Shown here piece after piece: positions 9,813 through 19,379 of a stretch of DNA of 64,000 nt. The DNA is from Pseudophaeobacter sp. (lineage in GTDB: Bacteria; Pseudomonadota; Alphaproteobacteria; Rhodobacterales; Rhodobacteraceae), in contig JALUXC010000023.1 of assembly GCA_027019165.1 (NCBI GenBank), positions 1-64,000 on the forward strand. The letters run 5' to 3'. The position numbers were made by a program, and so were the translations under genes. Within the stretch, counting starts at the first letter, position 1. Each line of letters starts with the position of its first letter. The notes under the pieces are model-generated. The model was not told where the DNA came from. It saw only the letters and a list, made by a program, of their open reading frames with translations, and did not search any database.

Positions 9813-12164
9813 TCACCGGAAAGCCATGTTTCCCACGTAGTCCTCAATCATGACTTCCACCAAAAACAACTCACCCGGCTCGGGCGGCAGCACGGCGCGG
9901 CACATCTCGGCGACCGTGTCACATCGCAAAAATCCTGACACTTCGCGCCCGCCGATCTCGATGACGAAAGGGGCAGCCTGACGCAAACCCGATGCATCGC
10001 TGGCCTGTGCCTCGATCTGGATTCCCCCTGCCTCGCCGTCTGGACGGGCCAGCGTCACTTCCAAGACTTCGGGTGGCTCAGTATCAAAAACCGTGCTCAC
10101 CTGTTTTACGGCCACATTGCCCACCACATCTTCTGCGACCAGCTCAATCACGTTTCGGCCCGGCACAAGAGATACATCATGAGCAAAACGTCCCTCAGAC
10201 ATGGCCACCGCAGTTCCGTTCACAGAAAGTGAGATCGCACCCTCGACGATCCCAGTGAGAGAGAGAGCCTCCTCACCTACCGCAGGTGGCACTGTATCCA
10301 GAACGATGTCCGGCGCATGCTGATCGCGCAGAGCAGAGAAGATCAGTTCGCCCTCAACCGCGCCCGAGGGGGAGAGCACTTCAAGCCGATAGTCGAGAGC
10401 AGGATCGGACGCGGGAACCGAGAAAGACAAAAGGCCATCGCCAGCCACACGGGTGCGCAACACCTCTCCCTCAACGCCCTGTACACGCGCCTCGACCCCT
10501 CGTGTGGCATCCGTTTTTGCCACCACCGACAGATTTTCTGATCGTGTAGCCAGTGCCGCTCCCACGCGTGGAATATCCGGATCCAGGACGATACTGACGG
10601 CGACCCGGGGCCGATAGACAACCGTGACTTCGCGGGTCGTACGATTGCCCGCCGGGTCAATGGCGACAACCGACAGCAGGCGCTCTCCCGGCTCGAGCGT
10701 CAGCTGTTTTTCGAAGCTTCCATCCGCTGACGCGGGGAGTATCTCACCATTCAAGACAACCTGCGCACTGGCCTCTGCCACGCCAAGAACCAGCACCTCG
10801 GCCTCGAAAAGGACGGCCCTCTGCGCGGGAGCCAAGAGGGTGAGAAACGGAGGCACTTTATCTTCACGCATGGCAAATCCTCGTGGGATACTCCACGCGC
10901 CGGGCAGGCCAAGTTGATCCAGCGCAGCCACCCGCCAAAAGTACTGATCCGGCGGCAACTCAGCAGAGAAACCGGTCTCCTTGACGCCCCATTCGGACAG
11001 TTTCATTGTATTGAATGCAGGATCGCTGGCCACTTCAAGCCAGTACCCCTTGGCATCTGGAAACGGCTGCCATTCCAGTTCTGCTACCCCGGTGTAGATC
11101 GTCTCTCCCTGCGATGGCACCCGCAGGGTTGGACCTGACAGAACCGCTGTTCGCGCTGCTTTGCCGTCGGCGATTACCACGCCTTCGTTTCTGCCGACAA
11201 CAATACGATCCTGACCGCGCGCGATCTCAAGGTCGGTACTGTCGTAGTTCACAAAGCGGGCGCCGCTGTCATCGTTCTTGATCCAGAAATCAGCGGAATT
11301 GGTCCGCGTCTGCAGCCCCGGCACATCAATCTCAAAGGTTGTCTTTTCGGTCAATTGGTTGAGCAGGGCGTAAAAATCCCCGTTTGCGAGCGTCACTTTG
11401 GTGACCTCACCACCCGTCAGTGGATCCGAGCGCATTCGCTGGATTGTCGCGTTCGAGTTCGGGTTGAGCCGCAGACGGCTGAGATCGCGAAAGGTAATCT
11501 GCGTGGTGCTGGCAGACAGAGTTCGCACGCGTTCGAACTCGACCAGGATATCGTCCAGTTTTCGCCCGGACCAGGCTGGTTCCGTAGGCGCGCGCCCTTC
11601 CACCTTACCCTGGACATCGGACACAACGGCCTCGGCTGCCCGGTCGCGCTGCGCGATGGAAAGATCCAACGCGGCACCGGCAAATTCAGTTGCCAGATCA
11701 GCGAGACTCACGACTTGACGCCAGGCTCCTGCGGTGCGCTGCCCCACCGCCAGATCCCGGTTCTCAATAGCCTGTCCAATTTCTACCGGCGCGAAGATGC
11801 CCGCCCCTTCCGCATTGGCAGATTGTATCGCACTCAACGAGGTGCGCAGTGCCGCATCGGCAGCTCTTACTTGTCGCACAGGCATCATGAGGCGCATTCC
11901 CGGCCGCAGATCCACTGGCGATGCAATCTTATTGAGAGCAAGCACAGTTGGCCAAAGGTCAGGATCCTTCAGGTGTTTGCCGACCACGGCTCGGATCGTA
12001 TCGCCTTGCTGAAACTCGAACGGCACAAGCGGCGCATCCAAAAGATCATCTTGCGCAAGAGCACCTGCAGAGAGAAACGAAAACAGGAAAAATGCGCAGC
12101 CCATAGCCCGCAGCATTGACACAAACTGGTGCTGTACCGTTTTCCCTGTAAATCGCCTCGGCAT
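9813..12164 (-). CDS. Secreted LysM/FecR-domain protein with Ig-like repeats
   Basis: About 783 aa. A signal peptide (..FFLFSFLSAGALAQ) leads into a LysM-like peptidoglycan-binding segment (FQQGDTIRAVVGKHLKDP..LRPGMRLMMP). A FecR-type beta domain follows (GGEVTKVTLANGDFYAL.. IVVGRNEGVVIADG), then a fibronectin/Ig-like region (ELEWQPFPDAKGYWLEVA..) and several bacterial Ig-like (glucodextranase-B style) repeats to the end (DPAGNRTTREV, EDVVGNVAVKQV, EDYVGNMAF). It is the first gene of the operon with the PKD protein and the nucleotidyl cyclase. LysM-FecR proteins encoded beside class III cyclases recur in proteobacteria, and I infer that this one ties the system to the wall. An in-frame TTG six bases upstream (12170) is an alternative start. 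Confidence 0.8.
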   Translation of the reverse strand: MPRRFTGKTVQHQFVSMLRAMGCAFFLFSFLSAGALAQDDLLDAPLVPFEFQQGDTIRAVVGKHLKDPDLWPTVLALNKIASPVDLRPGMRLMMPVRQVRAADAALRTSLSAIQSANAEGAGIFAPVEIGQAIENRDLAVGQRTAGAWRQVVSLADLATEFAGAALDLSIAQRDRAAEAVVSDVQGKVEGRAPTEPAWSGRKLDDILVEFERVRTLSASTTQITFRDLSRLRLNPNSNATIQRMRSDPLTGGEVTKVTLANGDFYALLNQLTEKTTFEIDVPGLQTRTNSADFWIKNDDSGARFVNYDSTDLEIARGQDRIVVGRNEGVVIADGKAARTAVLSGPTLRVPSQGETIYTGVAELEWQPFPDAKGYWLEVASDPAFNTMKLSEWGVKETGFSAELPPDQYFWRVAALDQLGLPGAWSIPRGFAMREDKVPPFLTLLAPAQRAVLFEAEVLVLGVAEASAQVVLNGEILPASADGSFEKQLTLEPGERLLSVVAIDPAGNRTTREVTVVYRPRVAVSIVLDPDIPRVGAALATRSENLSVVAKTDATRGVEARVQGVEGEVLRTRVAGDGLLSFSVPASDPALDYRLEVLSPSGAVEGELIFSALRDQHAPDIVLDTVPPAVGEEALSLTGIVEGAISLSVNGTAVAMSEGRFAHDVSLVPGRNVIELVAEDVVGNVAVKQVSTVFDTEPPEVLEVTLARPDGEAGGIQIEAQASDASGLRQAAPFVIEIGGREVSGFLRCDTVAEMCRAVLPPEPGELFLVEVMIEDYVGNMAFR

Positions 12165-12591
12165 AAACAAGTCCGTTCAACCAAGCGAGGCTGGAACACT
12201 CAGGATCTGATATGACCAACGTCGCAGTTGTACTCATATTGCGTCGATTACGCCCCAAAATGCCCGATTTTCAAAGAAAATAATGTGGTCTGCCCGCGAG
12301 TTGCCCATGGCAGTGGAGGCAATCCGGCTCCCCTTTTCCAGACTAGCACCCTTGATTTGACTGGCGAATTTCTGGGCCGGAACAAAAAGACAGCAATAGC
12401 AGGAAAAGACTGCAGCAAGGCTGATGCAGCTCCTCCAAAACGGTTTTCATTCATGGGACGGTCGATTTTCGGCTCCGCCCGACAGTCTGGACACGCTTGC
12501 GCCAGACTCGTTTGGCTCCTCTCAAACAGACCAAAATCACAGTCGCCAAAGCGCCGCGACCGCTGGAGCGGATCATCGCGGCGCCTGGCTC
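12165..12591. other. 427-bp intergenic stretch
   Basis: Separates the start of the LysM/FecR-PKD-cyclase operon from the end of livF, both on the minus strand. It holds the livF-proximal hairpin (12551-12584) and must contain the promoter of the secreted-protein operon, but no convincing -35/-10 pair was found. The short frames in it lack Shine-Dalgarno sequences and recognisable protein character, so I call no gene. Confidence 0.6.
12551..12584 (-). terminator. Hairpin after livF, probable terminator of the liv operon
   Basis: Perfect 9-bp arms (GCGCCGCGA at 12551-12559 and TCGCGGCGC at 12576-12584) enclose a nested CCGCT/AGCGG stem. It begins 8 nt past the livF stop. On the minus strand it is followed by TTTGGCG..GATTTT rather than a clean U run, so it could act as a terminator or a 3'-end stabiliser. 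Confidence 0.55.
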
Positions 12592-13277
<686 letters not shown>

Positions 13278-13281
<4 letters not shown>

Positions 13282-14039
13282 GCGGCGTCCTCCTCTCCGA
13301 GGTATGCGCGGCGCACCTCTGCGTTGGCGCGGATTTCATCCGCCGTGCCAGTGGCGATCACCGCGCCGTAGACCAGCACGGTGATCCGGTCGGCGAGGGC
13401 AAAGACCGCGTCCATGTCATGTTCGACCAATAGGATCGGCGCCTCGTGGCGCAGCTGATCAAGGAAACCGGTCAGGGCCTTTGAGCCGCTCGCCCCCAGC
13501 CCCGCCATAGGCTCGTCCATCAAAAAGAGTTTCGGCTGCAGGGTCAGCGCCACGGCAACCTCCAGCTGACGGCGCTGACCGTGCGACAGATCTGCGGTGC
13601 GCCGCTGAGCTTCGCCCTGCAGGCCGACGCGCTCCAGGGCGCGATAGGCGGATTCGAGCAGGGCCTTGTCCTTCATCACGTTGCGAAAGAAGGAAAACGC
13701 CCGCCCCCGCGCACCCAGCGCGCCAAGGACCACGTTCTGCAGCACCGTGAACTCCATAGCGAGGGATGAGATCTGGAAGGTCCGCCCCAGCCCCAGCCGC
13801 GCCCGCGCCACGGTATCAAGATCGGTGACATCGCGGCCCAGAACCTCGATCCGGCCAGAATCGGGGCGCAGGCTGCCCGAGATTTGCTTGATCAGGGTGG
13901 ATTTGCCCGCGCCATTGGGGCCGATCAGAGCGTGAATTTCGCCGGGCCGCAGATCCAGGCTCACGTTGTCGCTGGCCTTGAGGGCACCAAAGCTTTTGCT
14001 GATGCCCTCAACCTTCAGAACCGGATGAGCGTCAGTCAT
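13278..14039 (-). CDS. livG: Branched-chain amino acid-type ABC transporter ATP-binding protein (LivG)
   Basis: 253 aa. Walker A is GPNGAGKS (40-47), the signature is LSHGQRRQLEVA (the usual LivG variant) and Walker B is LFLMDEPMAGL. The C-terminal tail ends in EIRANAEVRRAYLGEEDAA, the classic LivG ending that contacts the membrane subunits. It overlaps livM by 8 bp and livF by 4 bp, so translation is coupled. Pairs with LivF to form the ATPase heterodimer. Confidence 0.93.
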
Positions 14040-15018
14040 GGGCCACCTCCCGTCCTACAATCGCTCCGATCAACCCGCCGCGTGCAAAGAGCACCATCAG
14101 CAGCAGCAGCAGGCCAAGGAAGATCTGCCAGTATTCGCTGAAACCGCCAAGGATATGTTCAAGCAGGATAAAGACCGCCGCGCCCACGAGCGGGCCAAAC
14201 AGACGCCCCACCCCGCCGATGATCACAAAGACCATGATCTCACCGCTGGTGTGCCAGCTGAGCATGGTCGGGCTGACAAAGCGGTTGAGATCCGCATAAA
14301 GCGCGCCGGCAAGGCCGGTGATCGCGCCCGAGATGACAAAGGCCACCAGCCGCAGATGAAAGGGCGTCAGGCCCACGGTCATCACGCGTTCCTCAGTCTG
14401 CCGGGCCGCCGCCAGCGCAAGACCAAAGGGAGAGCGCGCAAGACGCGCAGAGAAGACCAGCACCAGACACAGGATCACATAGGCAATCAGGAAGAACTGG
14501 ATCGGGTCCAGCGTGTTAAGGCCGGGAAACTCGTTGCGCACCCAGATCGACTGACCATCCTCGCCGCCATAGGCGGACCAGCTGATCGCGAAGTAATAGA
14601 GCATCTGCCCAAAGGCGAGCGTGATCATGATGAAATAGACGCCCGAGGTGCGCAAGGACAGCGCTCCAATCACCAGCGCAGCCAAGGCGCTGGCGACGAT
14701 GGCGATCAGCCATATGATTGGCATCTGATTAGTGCCTTCGATCAGGAAGGGCACCTCCATAATCGGCTCATAGTTCTGCGCGTGCGCCGCCAGGATCCCC
14801 ATGGCATAGCCGCCGATCCCGAAAAACGCCGCATGTCCCAGGCTCACCAGCCCGCCGATACCCAGCGCGATATTGAGGCCGACCCCAGCCAGCGCCAGGA
14901 TCGCGACCTTGGTGGCAAGGGTGATGATAAAGATCTCGTCCATCGCCAGCGCCAGCAGGGGCACCGCCAAAAGGGTCGCGGCCAGCGCTATGTTCAAAGT
15001 TGTTTCGCGGGTCAGCAT
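14032..15018 (-). CDS. livM: Branched-chain amino acid-type ABC transporter permease (LivM)
   Basis: 328 aa inner-membrane protein with about 8-10 hydrophobic segments. The LivM/LivH signature region is GVGLNIALGIGGLVSLGHAAFFGIGGYAMG near the N-terminus. The EAA-like loop AARQTEERVMTVGL for contact with the ATPases lies at about residue 200. The start codon overlaps the livH stop (TGATG). Forms the translocation pore with LivH. Confidence 0.93.
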   Translation of the reverse strand: MLTRETTLNIALAATLLAVPLLALAMDEIFIITLATKVAILALAGVGLNIALGIGGLVSLGHAAFFGIGGYAMGILAAHAQNYEPIMEVPFLIEGTNQMPIIWLIAIVASALAALVIGALSLRTSGVYFIMITLAFGQMLYYFAISWSAYGGEDGQSIWVRNEFPGLNTLDPIQFFLIAYVILCLVLVFSARLARSPFGLALAAARQTEERVMTVGLTPFHLRLVAFVISGAITGLAGALYADLNRFVSPTMLSWHTSGEIMVFVIIGGVGRLFGPLVGAAVFILLEHILGGFSEYWQIFLGLLLLLMVLFARGGLIGAIVGREVAHD

Positions 15019-15938
15019 CAGGTGCTCCCCCCATATAGGCCCGATGGGCGCACCAGCAGAACCAGCGCCATCAGGATATAGATCAGCATCGAAGCGAGCG
15101 AGGCGCCCACGGACGTCGCACTGGCAGGCTCAAGGAACAGGCCAAAGAACTGCGGCAGGAAGACCTTGCCCAGCGTATCGGTAAGACCCACCAGGACCGC
15201 GCCCACCAGCGCGCCCTTGATCGACCCGATACCGCCGATCACGATCACCACGAAGGCAAGGATCAGTACAGGCTCGCCCATGCCGACCTGCACCGACTGG
15301 ATCGCGCCGACGAGCGCACCGGCAAGGCCCGCCAGAGCCGCGCCAAGGGCAAAGACCAGCGTGTAAAGCTTGGAAATGTCCACACCCAGCGCCGCGATCA
15401 TCTCACGATCGGCTTCGCCTGCGCGGATCTGGATGCCGATGCGGGTGCGGGCGATCAGCCAGAAAAGCGCCGCCGCCACCACAAGGCCGATGGCGATGAT
15501 GGTCAGACGGTAGAGCGGATATTCGATGCCGCCGGGCAGGCTCACCGGGCCAGAGAGGTAATCCGGCACGTCCAGAAACAGCGGGAAGGAACCAAAGATC
15601 CAGCGTGTCCCTTCGGAGAAAATCAGGATCAGCGCGAATGTGGCCAGCACCTGATCAAGGTGATCGCGGTCATAAAGCCGACGGATCACCGCCACTTCGA
15701 CAATCGCGCCCGCCGCTGCGGCGGCCGCAAGGCTCGCCACCAGTGCCAGCAGGAAAGACCCGGTCAGCCCCGCCACGGCGGCGGCGGCAAAGGCGCCGAC
15801 CATATACAGCGCACCGTGCGCGAGGTTGATCAGCCCCATCACGCCAAAGACCAGCGTCAGGCCTGCAGCCATGAGGAATAGCATGACCCCGAACTGCAAC
15901 CCGTTCAGGACCTGCTCAAGAATGAGGAGTATGGACAT
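15018..15938 (-). CDS. livH: Branched-chain amino acid-type ABC transporter permease (LivH)
   Basis: 306 aa polytopic permease. The family motif LVFGVMGLINLAHGALYMVGA is near the N-terminus and the ATPase-coupling loop IRAGEADREMIAALGVD is in the middle. First of the four overlapping transporter genes, separated from the upstream binding-protein gene by 61 bp that contains a hairpin. Good Shine-Dalgarno is not obvious, so expression may depend on readthrough from the binding-protein gene. Confidence 0.93.
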   Translation of the reverse strand: MSILLILEQVLNGLQFGVMLFLMAAGLTLVFGVMGLINLAHGALYMVGAFAAAAVAGLTGSFLLALVASLAAAAAAGAIVEVAVIRRLYDRDHLDQVLATFALILIFSEGTRWIFGSFPLFLDVPDYLSGPVSLPGGIEYPLYRLTIIAIGLVVAAALFWLIARTRIGIQIRAGEADREMIAALGVDISKLYTLVFALGAALAGLAGALVGAIQSVQVGMGEPVLILAFVVIVIGGIGSIKGALVGAVLVGLTDTLGKVFLPQFFGLFLEPASATSVGASLASMLIYILMALVLLVRPSGLYGGST

Positions 15939-15958
15939 GGGAATGTTCCGCCGCTGCA

Positions 15959-15981
15959 GGGGCGCCTTTCATCAGCGCCCC
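15959..15981 (-). terminator. Intra-operon hairpin (attenuator) between binding protein and livH
   Basis: GGGGCGC (15959-15965) pairs with GCGCCCC (15975-15981) over a 9-nt loop. It sits between the binding-protein stop (16000) and livH (15938). Such hairpins commonly raise the ratio of binding-protein mRNA over permease mRNA. No U run follows. Confidence 0.5.
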
Positions 15982-15999
15982 CGCGGGTTTGGAGGTCTC

Positions 16000-17136
16000 T
16001 TACATCTTGCACTCGGCGGCGTAGGCGTCGCCGCGCATCTCAAGGCCGGTGGCGATGATCTTGTTGGTGAAGACCTCACCTTCCTTGATCACTTCGCGCA
16101 CATAGATGTTCTGGATCGGGTGGTGGTTCGGACCGAACTTGAACTCCCCCCGAACCGAGGCAAATTCAGCCGCTTCCAGTGCCGCACGGAAGGCGTCCTT
16201 GTCAGAGACATCGGCCTTCTCAAGCGCACTCAGGATCAGGTTCGCGGTGTCATAGCCCTGGCTGGCATAAAGCGAAGGCAGACGGCCATATTTCTCCTGA
16301 AAACCTGCGACGAATTCGGCGTTGGCCGCGTTGTCCAGATCCTTGTTCCACTGCGAGGTGTTCTTGACGCCCAGCGCTGCGGCGCCCACCGCCTGCAGGA
16401 TGCCCTGATCAAAGCTGAAGGCCGGGCCCACGACCGGAAGGTCCACACCGCTGTCGGCGTATTGTTTGAGGAACGAAATCCCCATGCCACCAGGCAGGAA
16501 GAAGAACACCGAATCCGCACCCGAAGCCCGGATCTGAGCAATCTCGGCAGCATAGTCGGTCTGCCCCAGCTTGGTGTAGATCTCACCGGCCAGATCACCC
16601 TTATACATGCGCTTGTAGCCAGTCAGAGCGTCTTTGCCTGCCGGATAGTTTGGCGCAAGGATAAAGGTGTTCTTGAACCCTTCGGCGCTGGCATAGGCAC
16701 CGGCGGCCTCGTGCAGGTTGTCGTTCTGCCAGGCAACGTTGAAGTAATTCTCATGGCAGCGCTTACCCGCCAGGGCCGAGGGGCCGGCGTTGGGCGAGAG
16801 GTAGAACACACCTTGCGCAGTGGCGGCAGGCACCACGGCCATGGCGAGGTTGGACCAGATGATGCCGGTCATGATGTCCACCTTCTCGGACTGGATCATC
16901 TGATCGGCCAGTTGCACTGCGGTTTCAGGCTTGCGCTGATCGTCTTCGATCACCACCTCGATATCGTCGCGGCCCGCCTTTTCGATGGCCAGCATGAACC
17001 CGTCGCGCACATCCACGCCAAGGCCCGCACCGCCGCCCGAAAGAGTGGTGATCATGCCAATTTTGGTGTCCGCCTGCGCCGCCATGGCCAGAGCCGATAC
17101 GGCGGTCGCCAGCGCCAGTGTTTTGATTGCTTTCAT
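16000..17136 (-). CDS. ABC transporter periplasmic substrate-binding protein (Leu/Ile/Val-binding type I fold)
   Basis: 378 aa. Signal peptide of ~22 residues ending SALAMAAQA, then a Peripla_BP_6 type I fold (KIGMITTLSGGGAGLGVDVRDGFMLA.. to ..KIIATGLEMRGDAYAAECKM). It delivers ligand to LivHM. A Shine-Dalgarno GGGAG lies upstream of the ATG. It is the first gene of the transporter operon; its upstream region (17137-17461) holds the promoter. The ligand may not be a branched-chain amino acid: proteins of this fold in roseobacters also bind amides, aromatic acids and urea, and the adjacent enzymes point to an amino-acid derivative. Confidence 0.9.
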   Translation of the reverse strand: MKAIKTLALATAVSALAMAAQADTKIGMITTLSGGGAGLGVDVRDGFMLAIEKAGRDDIEVVIEDDQRKPETAVQLADQMIQSEKVDIMTGIIWSNLAMAVVPAATAQGVFYLSPNAGPSALAGKRCHENYFNVAWQNDNLHEAAGAYASAEGFKNTFILAPNYPAGKDALTGYKRMYKGDLAGEIYTKLGQTDYAAEIAQIRASGADSVFFFLPGGMGISFLKQYADSGVDLPVVGPAFSFDQGILQAVGAAALGVKNTSQWNKDLDNAANAEFVAGFQEKYGRLPSLYASQGYDTANLILSALEKADVSDKDAFRAALEAAEFASVRGEFKFGPNHHPIQNIYVREVIKEGEVFTNKIIATGLEMRGDAYAAECKM

Positions 17137-17461
17137 TTCCCAAGGTCTCCCTATTGCAGTTATTGGACCGGATCCGCGTTTGCCGCGGTTATCGTCGTAT
17201 CACCACTATTTCCACTATCGCAGAGTGGCGCCAGTCCTTGATGGCCTCTTCCCTCTTATGGGGACACCTTTTTCCTCTGGTCGGGACATGGCGTATGTAA
17301 GGCTCCGGTTCATCAACGCCCCAAAACGCTGCGCCCCCGCAGGGACAACTCCGTCATGTTGAGAGGCTGACAGGAAAACCCTAGGCAGTTTCCCACCTTT
17401 ATTTCAAGATTAAAATATTAAACCCTAAAACATATATTGGATCCATTTTCCTGACGATCAG
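17137..17461. other. 325-bp intergenic stretch upstream of the transporter operon
   Basis: Contains the leader of the binding-protein gene with a small hairpin CCGCG/CGCGG at 17174-17188, and an AT-rich segment (about 17400-17450) unlike the surrounding DNA. A spaced inverted repeat, CAGGAAAA near 17371 and TTTTCCTG near 17446, flanks the AT-rich part. I could not fix a -35/-10 pair. No coding frame is supported. Confidence 0.55.
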
Positions 17462-18211
17462 TCAGACGCGCTTGCCGCCAAACAACAGGCCGGGCCCCAG
17501 GCAAACATCTGAAATCCCAGCAAGCTTTGCCATATGCCAAGCCAGAGCCTGATTGCTGCTCAAAACCGGCTTGCCAAGTTCCGCCTCTAGACCTTCTATG
17601 ATGTCCAGCGTGCGCAGGTTGGTACAGGACAGGAAAACCGCATCCGCATCGCCCGCCACAGACAGGGCGGCGGCGCGAATCGAAGCGGGATCAATCCGCG
17701 CCACCCGTGCCTCCACCTCTTCGCCAAAGGAAACGGTCGCATTCACCTCATACCCGCGCCCCACAAAGGCCTCTCGCACCGGAGCGCTGACGTTCTCCAC
17801 ATAGGGCGACACGATTGCCAGCGACTGGATGCCCAAACTCTCCAGCGCCGCCAGAGCCGCGCTGAGAGGATCTGTGACACGGGCAGAGGCGGCGCCCTGG
17901 CGCACCAAATCCGCCACGCAGTCTGCCCCGATCAGCGTGGTGCCCGAGGTGCAACCATAGCCGATCACGTCGAACTCCGCTGCCGGGGGCAGCAGGGCCG
18001 CCGCAGCGGGCAGGGTCCGTTCCATGGTGGCGATGGTATCAGGTGTCAGCTCATCGCCGCTGGGGATACGGCTCACATGGCAGGCCACATCGCGCATTGG
18101 TAGCATCCGGCGCATGTCCTGCTCCAGCGTCTCATCCACCTGCAGCACAATCAACCCCAGTGTAGCGCGGCTTCCGATTGGCCCGGTCAGATCATAGGGA
18201 AAGCTTTGCAT
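17462..18211 (-). CDS. Asp/Glu racemase-superfamily enzyme (EutA / maleate isomerase / arylmalonate decarboxylase-like)
   Basis: 249 aa, cytosolic. Two catalytic cysteine motifs of the superfamily are present: VIGYGCTSGTTLIG in the first half and FLSCTNLRTLDIIE in the second. These match the two-cysteine acid/base pair used to remove and add protons at a carbon alpha to a carboxylate, and this subfamily is represented by EutA of ectoine-utilisation clusters. The start at 18211 has GGAG 7 nt upstream and lies 4 nt after the stop of the M24 gene, so the two are co-translated. Likely handles an isomerisation or racemisation step on the compound imported by the liv-type transporter; the exact substrate is unknown. 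Confidence 0.75.
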   Translation of the reverse strand: MQSFPYDLTGPIGSRATLGLIVLQVDETLEQDMRRMLPMRDVACHVSRIPSGDELTPDTIATMERTLPAAAALLPPAAEFDVIGYGCTSGTTLIGADCVADLVRQGAASARVTDPLSAALAALESLGIQSLAIVSPYVENVSAPVREAFVGRGYEVNATVSFGEEVEARVARIDPASIRAAALSVAGDADAVFLSCTNLRTLDIIEGLEAELGKPVLSSNQALAWHMAKLAGISDVCLGPGLLFGGKRV

Positions 18212-18215
18212 CGCA

Positions 18216-19379
18216 TCACTCCAGAACCGGCAGGTCAGCCGGGGCGCGGGATGACAACAGCTCCGGGCCGGTTTCGCGCAAGACGATATTTTCCTCATGC
18301 ACCAGAATACGCCCCGGCGCGATCTCTGCCCCAGGCTCCAGTGTCAGCACCATGCCCGCCCGCAACACCGTCTTGTCCTTGGGCGTGAACGAAGGCCATT
18401 CGGTCAGCGTCACCCCAAGCCCATGCCCGAGGCGCCCACCGCCTGGCGTAGCGCCCTGGGCGCGCAACCCCTCGCACAGGATCCGATGGGCCTCCGCCGC
18501 CGTCATTCCGGGGCGCAGGGTCTCCAATGCCAGATCGGTAGCCGCATAGAGAGCGGCATGGGCGCGCAACACATCTGCCGCCGGGGGGCCAACGGCGTAG
18601 ATCCGGTCAAAGTCGCAAAAATACCCGTCCCGCACTGCGCCTGTGTCCAGCATCAGCACGTCGCCCCGTGCCAAAGGCTGCGCGGTTGCCGGAGAAATCA
18701 CATCCCCATAGCCCCCCTGCCCGGCCCCGCCGGCCGTATAGCTGACCCAATCCGCGCCCTCCTCTAACAGAACCCGCTGGAAATCGCGAAACACCGCATC
18801 AAGCGGCCGCCCCGCGCCTGCAAACTCCGGAACACGGGCAAAGGTGCGATCCGCCACCGCGCAGGCCGCGCGGATTTTCGTGACCTCGGCCTCCGATTTC
18901 ACCTCGCGCACGCGCTGCACCACATCGGTGGCATCCACCATCTGGCGCGGCGCAATCCGGGCGGTCAGCGCCAAGTAGTCCCCCAGCGCCATACGCAGAT
19001 GCGTTTCCAGCCCCATGGGTGTGCCAACCAATCCCCGCTCTGGCACCAGATCGGCAAGCGTCTCGGCCAGCAGGCTCACGCCATCGTCTTCAGGGTCAGG
19101 CGCATCCCAAGAGCGGATGTCCGAGATCCAGGTCTGCCCCATCAATTCGGCTCCGATCGAAGGGATCACCGCGACCGGATCGCCCGTTGCCGGGACCACC
19201 ACAAACCACGGGCGCGCCGGGCTTTCCCAGAACCGGGTGAGAAACCCAGTCACATAAAAGATATCCGGCGCCGTGGTCAGCAGAAGAGCATTCAGTCCGG
19301 CGTCCGCCATGCCTACCTGCAGCGCATCCCGGCGGCGCAGAAATTCCGAGCGCCGAAAGCCGCGCGCCGGATCAGCCAT
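18216..19379 (-). CDS. M24 family metallopeptidase / amidohydrolase (Xaa-Pro aminopeptidase or EutD/DoeA-like)
   Basis: 387 aa. An N-terminal creatinase-like domain (~1-140) precedes a pita-bread M24 domain. The five metal ligands are recognisable: LDTGAVRDGYFCDFD (two Asp), GHGLGV (His), LEPGAEI (Glu) and HEENIV (Glu). Family members hydrolyse N-terminal prolyl peptide bonds or, in DoeA/EutD, open the ectoine ring. It overlaps the upstream PLP-enzyme gene by 8 bp and is followed at 4 nt by the racemase-like gene. The trio resembles EutB-EutD-EutA in ectoine clusters, but the deacetylase (EutE) and cyclodeaminase (EutC) are absent here, so a different cyclic or N-acylated amino acid is likely. 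Confidence 0.85.
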   Translation of the reverse strand: MADPARGFRRSEFLRRRDALQVGMADAGLNALLLTTAPDIFYVTGFLTRFWESPARPWFVVVPATGDPVAVIPSIGAELMGQTWISDIRSWDAPDPEDDGVSLLAETLADLVPERGLVGTPMGLETHLRMALGDYLALTARIAPRQMVDATDVVQRVREVKSEAEVTKIRAACAVADRTFARVPEFAGAGRPLDAVFRDFQRVLLEEGADWVSYTAGGAGQGGYGDVISPATAQPLARGDVLMLDTGAVRDGYFCDFDRIYAVGPPAADVLRAHAALYAATDLALETLRPGMTAAEAHRILCEGLRAQGATPGGGRLGHGLGVTLTEWPSFTPKDKTVLRAGMVLTLEPGAEIAPGRILVHEENIVLRETGPELLSSRAPADLPVLE

